Shown here: one piece after another, positions 48,291 through 58,854 of the stretch
How the letters are laid out: each line of letters opens with the position of its first letter
Position numbering within the stretch: the stretch's first letter is position 1
Made by a program: the position numbers and the translations under genes
The notes under the pieces: generated by a model
Databases searched by the model: none
What the model was told of the DNA's origin: nothing
The model's input: the letters and a program-made list of their open reading frames with translations, nothing else
DNA from: Acidobacteria bacterium 13_2_20CM_2_57_6
GTDB taxonomy: Bacteria > Acidobacteriota > Terriglobia > Acidiferrales > UBA7541
Direction of reading: 5' to 3'
Length of the DNA: 64,000 nt
NCBI GenBank assembly: GCA_001917435.1
Contig: MNEA01000086.1
Coordinates: forward strand, 36,625 to 100,624

Positions 48291-49904
48291 CTACGGAACC
48301 TGGATGATGAAGTGATGCCCGATTTTCTTTCCCGTCGAATGATTCTGCAATTCGCTCAGCCCGCCCGCGCCCCAGCGAGCCAGAAACGGGAGCAAACACA
48401 AATCTCGCTCCTGCGGGCCCTTGTGCGGATACAACAGCGATTCCAGGTAGCGCTCATGCTCGGAGAGCAATCCGGTTTTCTGGTCCTGCGCACGTCCCGC
48501 TTTGCGGCGCAGCTTGTCGACATGATATTCGATTCTCTTCCGCGCGCGTTCGACCGTGCCTTTTAGCGTCGGATCAAGCTTTTCGATCTGCTTACCAAGC
48601 TGCGCAAGCATCTTGGCAATTTGTTTCTGGTTGCGTTCGAAGTTTTTCGACAATGAGCCTGGTACCGATTGGCGCTCCATTTTGTGCCGCAAGCCTTGCG
48701 ACCCTGCCCAAACGTCCTCAACAGCCAAGCCATAACGTCGCAGAAGTTTGTTGGCTTTCGCGTCCACCAGCGTGAATCCCGCGCGCGGCAGGATCACCGG
48801 CATCCTTCCGAGCAGGTGCCGGTACACCACCTCCGATTGCGCAAAGTACGCGATCTCCGCCGGACCTGCAATATACGCAGCCGTCGGAAGCAAATAGTCC
48901 TGCACCACCGGCCGGAAGAGCGCATTGGGGCTGAATTGTTCGGGCTCGGTATGCGTTTTGTGCACCAGCTCCTCGCGCTCCCACGTTCTCTCGCCGGATT
49001 GAAATTTGTCCGCGCTGGCGGTGATCACTTGCCGCCCGCCTTCATCCATTCGGAAGAGCAGCGTGCTCCGCGCTGTTACTTTCACCTGAGCATCAAATCC
49101 TGCGCGGTCCAAATCCTTCCCGCGCTCGAGAAGTTTTTCGCTCAACGCGTCGCGTTCCGCCAGCGCGTGCTGATAGAGCGGAGCCGCTACTTTGTGCAAA
49201 CCGTCATCGAGCGGGTCCATCAGGACCAGGCCGTGCTGCGCAAAAAGGCGCGTAAACAATTTCCCGAAGGCGCTGCCGTATGTTTCTTCCGGGCCATAAC
49301 TTTCAATCAGGTATTCGGCGAGCAAGTCGCTGCCCTGGTTCGCCAGCAACTCCGCGGCTTCCTGGACCAATGGTTCAATTTGTGCGCCGAGCGGAATCTC
49401 TCCCACCGGCCGCCTCGATTCGGGGAGCGCCGGCAATTCAAATCGGACCAGCTTCCCCTTGTCAAACCAAGTGGTGTGCCGGACTTCATCGAGATCATGA
49501 TCTTCCGTGGCCATCCAAAAGACCGGCACGGCCGGAATTCCGCTGAGCGTCAATTCTTCTGCGATTTGGATAGCCGTCAGCGCCTTATAAACGGAATAAG
49601 CCGGCCCGCTGAACAGTCCTACCTGTTGCCCGGAAACGACGGCGACGGCGCCCTTTTCAAGCCTGTCCAGGTTGGACAGCGTGTCCGCTCCAGCTCCAAG
49701 CGCCATGTTCTGTTTGCGAAGAATCGTGGATACTTCGGCTCGCCGCTCGCCCGGATAGTCCAATTTCCGAGCCACGCGGGTCACTGCCGTCAAAACAGGT
49801 AGGTGAAAGTAGAATGACTTCACCTTTTCAAAGCGATCCAGGTATTCAAGAAATAGTTTCGGTTGATGAGGAACCTGGCGGAAGGCAAGGGGGCGACAAT
49901 CCAT
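48291..49904 (-). CDS. bshC: Bacillithiol biosynthesis cysteine-adding enzyme BshC
   Basis: 'VVSGQQVGLFSGPAYSVYKALTAIQIAEEL..VPVFWMATEDHDLDEVRHTTWF', 'YLLPTAAYIAGPAEIAYFAQSEVVYRHLLGRMPVILPRAGFTLVDAKANKLLRRYGL'. Confidence 0.95.
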   Translation of the reverse strand: MDCRPLAFRQVPHQPKLFLEYLDRFEKVKSFYFHLPVLTAVTRVARKLDYPGERRAEVSTILRKQNMALGAGADTLSNLDRLEKGAVAVVSGQQVGLFSGPAYSVYKALTAIQIAEELTLSGIPAVPVFWMATEDHDLDEVRHTTWFDKGKLVRFELPALPESRRPVGEIPLGAQIEPLVQEAAELLANQGSDLLAEYLIESYGPEETYGSAFGKLFTRLFAQHGLVLMDPLDDGLHKVAAPLYQHALAERDALSEKLLERGKDLDRAGFDAQVKVTARSTLLFRMDEGGRQVITASADKFQSGERTWEREELVHKTHTEPEQFSPNALFRPVVQDYLLPTAAYIAGPAEIAYFAQSEVVYRHLLGRMPVILPRAGFTLVDAKANKLLRRYGLAVEDVWAGSQGLRHKMERQSVPGSLSKNFERNQKQIAKMLAQLGKQIEKLDPTLKGTVERARKRIEYHVDKLRRKAGRAQDQKTGLLSEHERYLESLLYPHKGPQERDLCLLPFLARWGAGGLSELQNHSTGKKIGHHFIIQVP

Positions 49905-49963
49905 GAGCGGTTAGATGAACCTCGCGAGAAAACGTCTCATCAATTCAGCCGGACGGCACGGAA

Positions 49964-50860
49964 TTAGGCCCTCACGGCCGCCGGCTCAAGATTCAGCAGA
50001 AACTCCGTAAGGCGTTTCTTTTGTTCAGCGTGCAAGGGGAGGAGCGGCAAACGGGGAATTCCTCCGCGGTAGCCGCGCTGGTCCATGGCGTACTTTACGC
50101 CCGCGATACTCAGCTCGGAAACGATGAGTTTTGACGCGCGCGCCAGGATCGATTGCAGCTCGCGCGCTCTTTCGTGGTGACCTTGACGGAACAGTTCGAA
50201 CAGCGCCGCACACTTTTCCGGGAGCGCGCACGCCAGCGCCAGAATTGCTCCTCGCACGCCAATGGCCAGCGACGGATAGACCGTCGCCGCGGAGCCAACC
50301 AACACGTGAAACACCGAAGGAGTTGCTGCGATCGTTTCCCCAACGCCCTGCACATTTCCTGAGCTGTCTTTGATGCCGATAATGTTGGGATGCTCGGCGA
50401 GTTTGGCCACTTCCGTAGCCGCCAGCGCGATGCCGGTGAATTGCGGAATGGAATAGAGCATGACAGGAATAGGAGATTCGTCCGCCACGCGCCGGTAATG
50501 GGCAATCAGCGCTTCAGGCTTGTACGCGGGTTTGTAGTAGTAAGGCGTCTTCACCAGCGCCGCATCATAACCGAATTCCGCCGCGCGTTTTGTTCGTTCA
50601 ATCGTTTCTGCAGTCGACTCCGCACCGGCGCCGGCCAGCAATATTTTTCCTTTCGCCGCCGTTTCCTTTACGGTGGCAAGAATTGCTTCCATCTCTGCTC
50701 GAGTGAGCAGCACGGATTCTCCCGTGGAACCCAAAGCGACATATCCCGCCAGGTCGGTCTGGTTGTAACGATGAACGTTGTGCTTCAAGTCGGGAAGAGA
50801 AACCGATCCGTCATGCCCATAGGGCGTGGTTAATGCGGCAAAGACTCCGGAAAGTACCAC
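49964..50860 (-). CDS. dapA: 4-hydroxy-tetrahydrodipicolinate synthase / DapA family
   Basis: 'GVFAALTTPYGHDGSVSLPDLKHNVHRYNQTDLAGYVALGSTGESVLLTRAEMEAIL', Schiff-base Lys 'NIIGIKDSSGN'. Confidence 0.92.
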   Translation of the reverse strand: MVLSGVFAALTTPYGHDGSVSLPDLKHNVHRYNQTDLAGYVALGSTGESVLLTRAEMEAILATVKETAAKGKILLAGAGAESTAETIERTKRAAEFGYDAALVKTPYYYKPAYKPEALIAHYRRVADESPIPVMLYSIPQFTGIALAATEVAKLAEHPNIIGIKDSSGNVQGVGETIAATPSVFHVLVGSAATVYPSLAIGVRGAILALACALPEKCAALFELFRQGHHERARELQSILARASKLIVSELSIAGVKYAMDQRGYRGGIPRLPLLPLHAEQKKRLTEFLLNLEPAAVRA

Positions 50861-50863
50861 GGC

Positions 50864-53800
50864 TTAATCTCCTGAGGCAGGCACGCCGGAAGCGGCGGCC
50901 CGTCCACGGTGCAAATCCTGCAAGGCGGCAACTTCTGTTCCCTGCTCGAGAAGCGCGCGAATTCCGCGGGCCGCGGCGTGTGCGGCCGCCAGCGTGGTGA
51001 TGCACGGAATATTGTAACGAATGGCGGCGCGGCGGATCGATTTTTCGTCGTAGAAGGATTCGCGCCCAAGAGGAGTGTTAATGACCAGGTCGATCTTGCC
51101 TGTTTTCACCAGGTCAACAATGTTGGGGCGGCCTTCGTTTACTTTGAACACGGGTTCGGCTTCGATGCCGGCGGACTCCAACGAGGCGGCGGTTCCGCGC
51201 GTGGCCATCAAACGAAAACCCAACGACGAAAGTTCCTTTCCGAGGGCTCCGAGCTGTTTCTTGTCACGGTCGTTCACGCTGAGAAAGACCGTGCCTTTGC
51301 GCGGTAAGCGTTGCCCCGCGGCAAGCTGGGCCTTTGCAAATGCCTGTCCGTACGAAGTCGAGATTCCCATGACTTCGCCAGTAGAGCGCATCTCCGGGCC
51401 GAGGATGGTGTCGACGCCACGAAACTTGTTGAATGGAAACACCGGCGATTTCACGGAATAGAATTCGTGCACGGCAACTTCCGCGACCCCGTTGTGCCGT
51501 ACAATGGGAAGGTTCATGTTTGCCAATTTTTTCCCGGTCATCAAACGTGCTGCGACCTTGGCCAGTGGCACTCCCGTCGCTTTGCTCACGAACGGAACGG
51601 TGCGAGACGCGCGCGGATTCACCTCCAGCACGTACACGGTGTCACGCTGAATCGCGTACTGCACGTTCATCAGGCCGACGACTTTCAGCGCCAGCGCGAG
51701 ACGCTTTGTGTATTCGCGGATGTGCTCGAGAATTGCGGGAGATAAACTCACCGGTGGCAGGACGCAAGAAGAATCTCCGGAATGCACTCCGGCTTCTTCG
51801 ATGTGCTCCATAATTCCGCCGAGAACGACGTCCGTTCCATCAGCCAGCGCGTCCACATCGATCTCCGTCGCTTCTTCTAAAAATTGGTCGATCAGCACCG
51901 GTCGCGCCGGCCCCATCAGCGCTGCTTGCGCGACGTAATCCTGCACCGTATTCACGTCGTATGCAATCACCATGGCGCGGCCGCCAAGCACGTAGCTTGG
52001 CCGGACTAGCACGGGCAATCCAATTTCTCCCGCCACGCGAGCTGCTTCTTCCGGCACCAACGCGGTGGCGTTGCGCGGCTGAGGAATTTTCAGCTCATCG
52101 AGCAAACGGCCGAATCGGCGACGGTCTTCGGCTAAATCGATGGATTCCGGCGCTGTCCCGATAATTGGAACTCCGTTGCGTTTTAATTCGAGAGCAAGGT
52201 TCAACGGGGTTTGCCCACCGAATTGAACGATCACTCCTTGCGGTTTCTCCCGTTCAACAATAGCGAGCACATCTTCCAGCGTGAGCGGTTCGAAATAGAG
52301 TCGGTCGGACGTGTCGTAGTCCGTCGAAACCGTCTCCGGATTGCAATTCACCATGATGGTTTCGAACCCATCTTCGCGCAGCGCAAACGAAGCATGGCAG
52401 CAGCAATAATCGAACTCGATTCCCTGCCCGATGCGATTCGGCCCGCTGCCCAAAATCATGACCTTGGGCCGCGTCCGGGCGTCGGATTCGTCCTCGTCTT
52501 CGTATGTGGAATAGAGATACGGAGTGAAGGATTCGAATTCCGCGGCGCAGGTATCGACGCGTTTGAAAACCGGCGTCACGCCGTAACGCGCCCGCTGCAG
52601 GCGAACAGAAGCGGAGGTCGTTCTCCAAATCTGCGCCAATTGTTCATCGCTGGTTCCGTGGCGCTTGGCCTCGCGCAACAGTTCCTTCGAAGCGGTCTCC
52701 ACGGTCACCGCTGCCGCGCGCCGGTTCATGGCGGTCAATTCTCCAATCTGCTGGATGAACCAGGGATCGATCTTCGTCAGCTCGCAGATTTCATGCGCCG
52801 GGAGTCCGTGATCCATGGCGGTCAGCAGCCAGTGGATGCGGTCCGGGCGGGGCGTGGCCAGTTTTTCACGCAACAACGAGTCCGGTGTTTCCGACGGGGC
52901 CCGCCAAGGCGTGCTCGGCTCCAGCGAGCGAATTCCCTTCTGCAGCGCTTCCTTGAAGGTCCGGCCGATGGCCATGACTTCGCCGACCGATTTCATCTGC
53001 GTTCCGAGAGTGCTGTCCGCGCCGGGAAATTTTTCGAATTGCCATTTGGGGATTTTCACGACTACGTAATCGATGGTCGGTTCAAAGCATGCAGGTGTTT
53101 TCTTCGTAATGTCATTGGGAATTTCGTCCAGCGACATTCCCACCGCCAGCCGTGCGGCAATTTTCGCGATGGGAAAGCCGGTGGCCTTGCTGGCCAGCGC
53201 CGAACTGCGTGAAACGCGCGGATTCATCTCAATGACCACCATGCGGCCGTTTTCCGGGTTCACGGCGAACTGCACGTTCGAACCGCCCGTCTCGACGCCG
53301 ACTTCGCGAATAATCGCAGCAGAAGCGTCGCGCATGCGCTGAAATTCCTTGTCCGTCAACGTCTGCGCGGGAGCCACGGTAATCGAATCGCCGGTATGCA
53401 CGCCCATGGGGTCGAAATTTTCGATCGTGCAGATAACCACGAAGTTGTCGCGAAAATCGCGCATCACCTCGAGTTCATATTCCTTCCAGCCGAGGACGGA
53501 CTCTTCGACGAGCGCTTCGTGAACCGGGCTCATGTCCAGAGCATGAGCGATAGCCTCGCCAAACTCTTCCTTGTTGTAGGCGATGGAGCCGCCGGTGCCT
53601 CCTAGCGTGAACGATGGGCGAATCACCAGCGGAAATCCCAGTTGATCGCAAAGCCGCAACGCGTCCTTCGCGTTGTTCACCAGGGCGGAGGCTGGGACTT
53701 CCAACCCGATTTTGCGGCAGGCATCCTTGAACCACAAACGATCTTCTGCGACCTTGATGGCGCGCAGAGATGCTCCGATCATTTCCACTTTGTATTTTTC

Positions 53801-54124
53801 GAGGACGCCGCTTTCGGAAAGTTCCACAGCCAGGTTCAGCGCCGTTTGTCCACCGACCGTCGGCAAAAGAGCATCCGGTTTTTCGCGCGCGATAATCTCT
53901 TCAAGGTAATCTTTCGTCAGCGGCTCGATGTAGGTGCGATGCGCGAGTTCCGGGTCGGTCATGATGGTGGCGGGATTCGAATTGACCAGCACCACCTTAT
54001 ATCCTTCTGCGCTCAGCGCCTTGCACGCCTGAGCACCGGAATAGTCGAATTCGCAAGCCTGGCCGATGATAATCGGGCCTGACCCGATAATCAGAATTTT
54101 CTTGATGTCTTTGCGCTTCGGCAT
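50864..54124 (-). CDS. carB: Carbamoyl-phosphate synthase large subunit
   Basis: 1086 aa, two ATP-grasp halves; '[37 protein letters not shown]', '[62 protein letters not shown]'. Confidence 0.98.
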   Translation of the reverse strand: MPKRKDIKKILIIGSGPIIIGQACEFDYSGAQACKALSAEGYKVVLVNSNPATIMTDPELAHRTYIEPLTKDYLEEIIAREKPDALLPTVGGQTALNLAVELSESGVLEKYKVEMIGASLRAIKVAEDRLWFKDACRKIGLEVPASALVNNAKDALRLCDQLGFPLVIRPSFTLGGTGGSIAYNKEEFGEAIAHALDMSPVHEALVEESVLGWKEYELEVMRDFRDNFVVICTIENFDPMGVHTGDSITVAPAQTLTDKEFQRMRDASAAIIREVGVETGGSNVQFAVNPENGRMVVIEMNPRVSRSSALASKATGFPIAKIAARLAVGMSLDEIPNDITKKTPACFEPTIDYVVVKIPKWQFEKFPGADSTLGTQMKSVGEVMAIGRTFKEALQKGIRSLEPSTPWRAPSETPDSLLREKLATPRPDRIHWLLTAMDHGLPAHEICELTKIDPWFIQQIGELTAMNRRAAAVTVETASKELLREAKRHGTSDEQLAQIWRTTSASVRLQRARYGVTPVFKRVDTCAAEFESFTPYLYSTYEDEDESDARTRPKVMILGSGPNRIGQGIEFDYCCCHASFALREDGFETIMVNCNPETVSTDYDTSDRLYFEPLTLEDVLAIVEREKPQGVIVQFGGQTPLNLALELKRNGVPIIGTAPESIDLAEDRRRFGRLLDELKIPQPRNATALVPEEAARVAGEIGLPVLVRPSYVLGGRAMVIAYDVNTVQDYVAQAALMGPARPVLIDQFLEEATEIDVDALADGTDVVLGGIMEHIEEAGVHSGDSSCVLPPVSLSPAILEHIREYTKRLALALKVVGLMNVQYAIQRDTVYVLEVNPRASRTVPFVSKATGVPLAKVAARLMTGKKLANMNLPIVRHNGVAEVAVHEFYSVKSPVFPFNKFRGVDTILGPEMRSTGEVMGISTSYGQAFAKAQLAAGQRLPRKGTVFLSVNDRDKKQLGALGKELSSLGFRLMATRGTAASLESAGIEAEPVFKVNEGRPNIVDLVKTGKIDLVINTPLGRESFYDEKSIRRAAIRYNIPCITTLAAAHAAARGIRALLEQGTEVAALQDLHRGRAAASGVPASGD

Positions 54125-54142
54125 ATTCTCCCGTGAGACTTT

Positions 54143-55327
54143 TCAGCGCCGCGAACTCCCTGGCTGTGCGAATTCCTTCATCAAATCGGTGAACTGCGTA
54201 AACAAATAGTGCGAATCGTGCGGCCCGGGCGACGCTTCAGGATGATATTGCACGCTGAAAAGCGGCAGCGACTTGTGGCGCATGCCCTCGTTGGTGTGGT
54301 CGTTCAAATTGACGTGCGTGATTTCCACTTTGCTGGAGGGCAGTGATTCCGGGTCCACGCAGAAACCGTGATTCTGCGCGGTGATTTCGACTTGTTCGGT
54401 GAGCAGATTCTTGACTGGATGGTTGGAGCCGTGATGGCCGAATTTCAGTTTAAAGGTCTTCCCTCCCAGAGCCAGTCCGCAAACTTGATGCCCAAGGCAA
54501 ATCCCGAAAACCGGGACGTGCCCGATCATTTTGCGAACGTTTTCAACGGCGTACCCCATGGGCTCCGGATCGCCCGGTCCGTTCGAAAGGAAGACACCGT
54601 CGGGCTTCATCGCCAGAACGTCTTCGGCGGAGGTCTGCGCCGGCACGACGTACACCTCGCAATTGTGGTCCACGAGCAGCCGCAAAATGTTCTGCTTAAT
54701 CCCGTAGTCATAGGCGACTACGCGGTGTTTCCGCGTCTCGGCTTCCGCGTCTGATTCGCCCATTTGTTCCGACCACGGCGAGACGGCAACCTCGACGGAG
54801 CCTTTGTCCCACCCATACGGTTTCCCGCAGGTGACACGGCCGGCAAGTTCCTGCCCCGCCATGCTGGGCAATTGCTTGGCTTCGAAGACCAATTGTTCGG
54901 CAGGCGTTCCGTCCGTAGCGACAATTCCGCGCAGCGCGCCGACGCTGCGAATGTGGCGCACCAGCGCGCGAGTATCGATGTCCCAAATGACGGGAATCTT
55001 GTGCCGGTTCAAATAAAGCTGTGCGGTCTCCGCGGAACGCCAATTGGAGGAGACCTGCGAAAATTCGCGCACGATGAGCGATTCGATGTAAGGGCGCGAG
55101 GATTCTTCGTCATCGACGTTGGCGCCAACATTTCCGATGTGCGGATAGGTCAAACAGACGATTTGTCCGGCGTAGCTGGGGTCGGTAAAGACTTCCTGAT
55201 AACCGGTGAGGCTGGTATTGAAAACGACTTCGCCGCCGCGGCGCGTAATCGCGCCCGCCGCGCGGCCGTTAAAGACGCGCCCGTCTTCCAGCGCGAGCGT
55301 CGCGGGTCGGTGCTGAACGTCGGTCAG
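54143..55327 (-). CDS. carA: Carbamoyl-phosphate synthase small subunit; apparent CTG start
   Basis: The conserved N-terminus '(L)TDVQHRPATLALEDGRVFNGRAAGAITRRGGEVVFNTSLTGYQEVFTDPSYAGQIVCLTYPHIGNVG' lies upstream of the first ATG (55153). CTG at 55325-55327 follows GGGGAGG. Class I GATase 'VFGICLGHQVCGLALGGKT'. Confidence 0.93.
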   Translation of the reverse strand: MTDVQHRPATLALEDGRVFNGRAAGAITRRGGEVVFNTSLTGYQEVFTDPSYAGQIVCLTYPHIGNVGANVDDEESSRPYIESLIVREFSQVSSNWRSAETAQLYLNRHKIPVIWDIDTRALVRHIRSVGALRGIVATDGTPAEQLVFEAKQLPSMAGQELAGRVTCGKPYGWDKGSVEVAVSPWSEQMGESDAEAETRKHRVVAYDYGIKQNILRLLVDHNCEVYVVPAQTSAEDVLAMKPDGVFLSNGPGDPEPMGYAVENVRKMIGHVPVFGICLGHQVCGLALGGKTFKLKFGHHGSNHPVKNLLTEQVEITAQNHGFCVDPESLPSSKVEITHVNLNDHTNEGMRHKSLPLFSVQYHPEASPGPHDSHYLFTQFTDLMKEFAQPGSSRR

Positions 55328-55362
55328 TGGGGCCTCCCCTATTTGTCATTAAGATGTGCCAG

Positions 55363-56055
55363 TCATTTTGTGTCTGCGTCCGTCGTCGAGAGCGAGCCGA
55401 AATGGTCGACGGGCCAATACGCAAACACGGCGCGCCCGTAAATGAACTGACTCTCGACCGGCCCAAAGACCCGCGAATCGTTGGAGCTGACGCGGTGATC
55501 TCCCATGACGAAGTAACTGTCCTTCGGCACGCGCACCGGCCCAAAATCACTTAGGTCTTCATACTGCGCGGGAACATAGGGCTCGGGGATATTCTTGCCG
55601 TCAACGTATAGGGCGCCCCGGCGGATTTCCACTGTTTCGCCCGGCAAACCGACCACGCGCTTGATGAAGGACTTCGAGCGATCGAGCGGATACCAGAACA
55701 CGACCACATCGCCGCGCTCGATGGGCTCGAAGCGGTAAACAAATTTGTTGATGAAAATGCGTTCCTGGTCGGAGAGCAGCGGGGCCATGCTGGTGCCTTC
55801 GACTTTGACCGGCTGATACAAGAAAACGATGATCACCAGCGCAAGGCCGATGGCGATCAGGAGGTCGCGCGTCCACACACGGATTTCGTTGCGCAAAGAA
55901 TGCGGAGGCGCTGGCCTTTCGGCAGCGCTTGCATCGGAGCGGTCGCTTCTCACACTCACTGCCATTGGATTAACAGTCACAAGAGAGGACGATGCCGGAG
56001 CTGGGGTCTCCGGTGATGTCGAGGTTGCGGGCTGTTTCTCGTCCAGTCTTTCCAT
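55363..56055 (-). CDS. lepB: Signal peptidase I
   Basis: 'TSMAPLLSDQERIFINKFVYRFEPIERGDVVVFWYPLDRSKSFIKRVVGLPGETVEIRRGALYVDG..YFVMGDHRVSSNDSRVFGPV'. Confidence 0.95.
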   Translation of the reverse strand: MERLDEKQPATSTSPETPAPASSSLVTVNPMAVSVRSDRSDASAAERPAPPHSLRNEIRVWTRDLLIAIGLALVIIVFLYQPVKVEGTSMAPLLSDQERIFINKFVYRFEPIERGDVVVFWYPLDRSKSFIKRVVGLPGETVEIRRGALYVDGKNIPEPYVPAQYEDLSDFGPVRVPKDSYFVMGDHRVSSNDSRVFGPVESQFIYGRAVFAYWPVDHFGSLSTTDADTK

Positions 56056-56249
56056 TTTGAGGCGCCTTGTATTTATAGCATGGCCATTGAGACCCGCGCC
56101 AGATGCGATTTTGCCGCCGGTGCCCTGGGAAGACAAAGGGCGTGTCCTGACGCACACTTATTCAGATTCGCTGAGCCGCCGGCTCGTTGCTCGCTCAATA
56201 TCGGATACTTGACGCATGGTGAAGGGAAATTTCGCAACTGGGTACGACT

Positions 56250-56969
56250 TCAATCATCCCCGAGCGCAAAGTTCAGAGAGGCCAACGCGGTAACGACAGC
56301 TGTCTCCGTGCGCAGAATCCTGCGGCCAAGCGAAGCCTCCGTAAATCCAGACTTGCCAGCGGCGGCGAATTCCTCGTCCGTCCAGCCGCCTTCCGGGCCG
56401 ATCGCTAGGATTGCGTTGGCCGCCCTCTGGCCTTGCAGCACTTGTCGCAGGGGCGAGGCAGTTGGCCGCTCGGAAAGCAGCACGCGCAAACCTTCACTGC
56501 TGGAGGTGAAAGCGTGTCCCGGCTTTGCCAATCCGTCGAGCACGGGCACGTTGACGCGCCGGGATTGCTGCGATGCCTCCAGCAGGATTTTCTTCCAGCG
56601 TTCCTCCCGTTTCGCTGCCGCGGAGAGCAAGGCTTTCTCGCTGCGCTCCGCGGCGATCGGCACGATGGTGTTCACCCCGAGCTCCGTGGCCTTTTCAATC
56701 GCCCATTCGAAAGCGTCAAACTTCACAACGGCCAGCAGCAAGGTGAGGTTCACGCTGGGATGGACAACGGGCAACTGCTCGATCAAGGCGAACTGGACGC
56801 GGTCGCGGCTGACGCTATCGATCCGGCCGAGCCACACTTCTTCGCCATCGCTCAACTCATAGAGCTGGCCGGTTTGGGCGCGCAACACGCGGCCCAAATG
56901 ATGCGCCGCGTCACCTTCCATAACGGCGGTTTTGCCCTCAAATTGCTCGACGAAGAATCGCCTTCGCAC
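56250..56969 (-). CDS. rsmE: 16S rRNA (uracil1498-N3)-methyltransferase
   Basis: 'AHHLGRVLRAQTGQLYELSDG', 'KFDAFEWAIEKATELGVNTIVPIAAERSE', 'AILAIGPEGGWTDEEFAAAGKSGFTEASLGRRILRTETAVVTALASLNF'. Confidence 0.94.
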   Translation of the reverse strand: MRRRFFVEQFEGKTAVMEGDAAHHLGRVLRAQTGQLYELSDGEEVWLGRIDSVSRDRVQFALIEQLPVVHPSVNLTLLLAVVKFDAFEWAIEKATELGVNTIVPIAAERSEKALLSAAAKREERWKKILLEASQQSRRVNVPVLDGLAKPGHAFTSSSEGLRVLLSERPTASPLRQVLQGQRAANAILAIGPEGGWTDEEFAAAGKSGFTEASLGRRILRTETAVVTALASLNFALGDD

Positions 56970-57022
56970 GCGGAGATTCTATCTTAGATACAGGCATGGC
57001 TGCCTGCGTTGGAGCAAGGATA

Positions 57023-57063
57023 AATGGAACGCAGAGCCGCAGAGTTCGCAGAGAAGAACACGG
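57023..57063. repeat. Intergenic 'CGCAGAG' repeat unit (copy 2)
   Basis: 'aatggaacgcagagccgcagagttcgcagagaagaacacgg'. Confidence 0.45.
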
Positions 57064-57069
57064 AAACCA

Positions 57070-58212
57070 CTAGCCGAAGATGTCCTTCACTCTATCGAAG
57101 ATCGAAGAGTTGCGATCGGCCGGCTTGTTTTCCACTTTTAGAGTGGCGCCGAGCTGTTCGATCAAGTTGCGCTGGTCGCGCGTGAGCTTGGTTGGCGTCA
57201 ATACGCGCACGTGGTAGTACAAATCACCTTTGCCTCCGCCGCGCGGATCGGCCAGTCCCCGGCCCTTGATGCGAAACACAGCGCCGCTCTGCGTGCCTTC
57301 TGGAATTTTCAGCTTCTCTTCCCCGTTCAGCCCCGGCACCTGCAATTCCGTGCCGAGAGTCGCCTGCGCGATGCTCAAGGGAATCGTGCAATACAGGTCC
57401 GCGCCGCGCCGCTCGAAGAAGGGATGCTCTTTGACGTCGAGCACTACGTACAAATCGCCAGGCGGCCCGCTGTTTGGTCCGGGCTCGCCTTCGCCGGCGA
57501 CGCGCAACCGCGTCCCCGTGTCCACTCCCGGCGGAATCCGCAGCTCGATGGTCTTTTCGCGCTCCCGTCGCCCCTGGCCGCGGCACTCCGGGCAACGCTC
57601 TTTCACAATTTGCCCCGCGCCCTGGCACGCCGGGCACGTGCGCGTGATGGTGAAAAATCCTTGTTGATAGGCTAACTGACCGCGGCCACCACACGTCTGG
57701 CATGCCTGAACGCCTGTGCCCTTTTTCGCGCCCGTGCCGTTGCAGGCTTCGCAGTATTCCTGGCGCGGCAGCTTGATCTTGGTGGTGACGCCTGCGGAGG
57801 CTTCCTCGAAGGTGAGCGACATGTCGTAGCGCAAGTCGGCGCCACGCTGTGCGCGGCTGCGTCCACGGCGACTGCCGCCCCCTCCAAACAAATCCTCGAA
57901 GCCGAAGAAATCCCCAAAAATGTCGTGGAAATCCTGGAAAACAGTGCTGTCAAAACCTTGACTAGCGCCTGCGCTGGAAAGGCCCGCATGACCGTAGGTG
58001 TCGTAAATCTGGCGCTTTTGCGCATCGCTCAGAACGCTGTAGGCTTCGGTACATTCGCGAAACTTAACCTCCGCCTCGGACTTATTTTCGGGGTTGCGGT
58101 CAGGATGCCACTTCAGCGCCGCCTTGCGGTAGGCGGACTTGATTTCGTCAACCGCGGCGGTTCGCGCAATGCCTAAAACTTCGTAGTAGTCCCTTTGATT
58201 TCCCTTAGCCAT
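57070..58212 (-). CDS. dnaJ: Molecular chaperone DnaJ
   Basis: J domain '[37 protein letters not shown]' (HPD), four CxxCxGxG zinc repeats. Confidence 0.97.
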   Translation of the reverse strand: MAKGNQRDYYEVLGIARTAAVDEIKSAYRKAALKWHPDRNPENKSEAEVKFRECTEAYSVLSDAQKRQIYDTYGHAGLSSAGASQGFDSTVFQDFHDIFGDFFGFEDLFGGGGSRRGRSRAQRGADLRYDMSLTFEEASAGVTTKIKLPRQEYCEACNGTGAKKGTGVQACQTCGGRGQLAYQQGFFTITRTCPACQGAGQIVKERCPECRGQGRREREKTIELRIPPGVDTGTRLRVAGEGEPGPNSGPPGDLYVVLDVKEHPFFERRGADLYCTIPLSIAQATLGTELQVPGLNGEEKLKIPEGTQSGAVFRIKGRGLADPRGGGKGDLYYHVRVLTPTKLTRDQRNLIEQLGATLKVENKPADRNSSIFDRVKDIFG

Positions 58213-58230
58213 GGAAACTCTCGATCTCCT

Positions 58231-58854
58231 TTAGTTCGCCGCTTCTTTCGATGCTGGGCTGGGATGCACTGCTACACGCACCATTGCTGGACGCAGCACG
58301 CGTCCATGAAACACGTATCCCGGCTGGAACACCTGCAGAATGGTGCCCTCCTTGTGGTCCGATGTTTCCGCACGATCCACGGCCTGATGCAGGTGCGGAT
58401 CAAATGATTTGCCGGCGGGATCGAGGCGCTCCGCCCCGAGCTTGGTGATACTCTCCAAAAGCTGCTTGTAGATGAGTTCAAACCCTTTGCGATAACTGTC
58501 GTATTCGGCCTCGCGATGCGCCGCGAGCGCGTGCTCAAACCCGTCGATCACCGGAATGAGCCCTTCGATCACGCGAGCGGTGGCGCGCTTAGAATCTTCA
58601 AAGCGCTCCTTTTCGACACGCTTGCGGTAGTTTTCAAAGTCCGCCTGCCGGCGCTGGAGGGTCTGGCGCAATTCCCCGAGGTCGGCGGTCAGCTTGGCCA
58701 TCTCCGCATCGGCTTTCACCGAATCTGCGGCGACGGCCTGCGCTTCGGCGGACTGTTCGGCGCTTGCGCCGTTCTCGTCCTTGTTGACATTGAGATTGCC
58801 TTTCACTTCCTTGTCGCTCACTTTCCTGCTTCTCCTGTGCCAGAAATTTTTCAA
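58231..58854 (-). CDS. grpE: Nucleotide exchange factor GrpE
   Basis: 'RRQADFENYRKRVEKERFEDSKRATARVIEGLIPVIDGFEHAL..GFELIYKQLLESITKLGAERLDPAGKSFDPHLHQAV'. Confidence 0.95.
   Translation of the reverse strand: MKNFWHRRSRKVSDKEVKGNLNVNKDENGASAEQSAEAQAVAADSVKADAEMAKLTADLGELRQTLQRRQADFENYRKRVEKERFEDSKRATARVIEGLIPVIDGFEHALAAHREAEYDSYRKGFELIYKQLLESITKLGAERLDPAGKSFDPHLHQAVDRAETSDHKEGTILQVFQPGYVFHGRVLRPAMVRVAVHPSPASKEAAN

Noticed and set aside
48669-49802. 377-aa plus-strand ORF
   Set aside because: Antisense to bshC.
52211-53212. 333-aa plus-strand ORF
   Set aside because: Antisense to carB, which has full conserved motifs.
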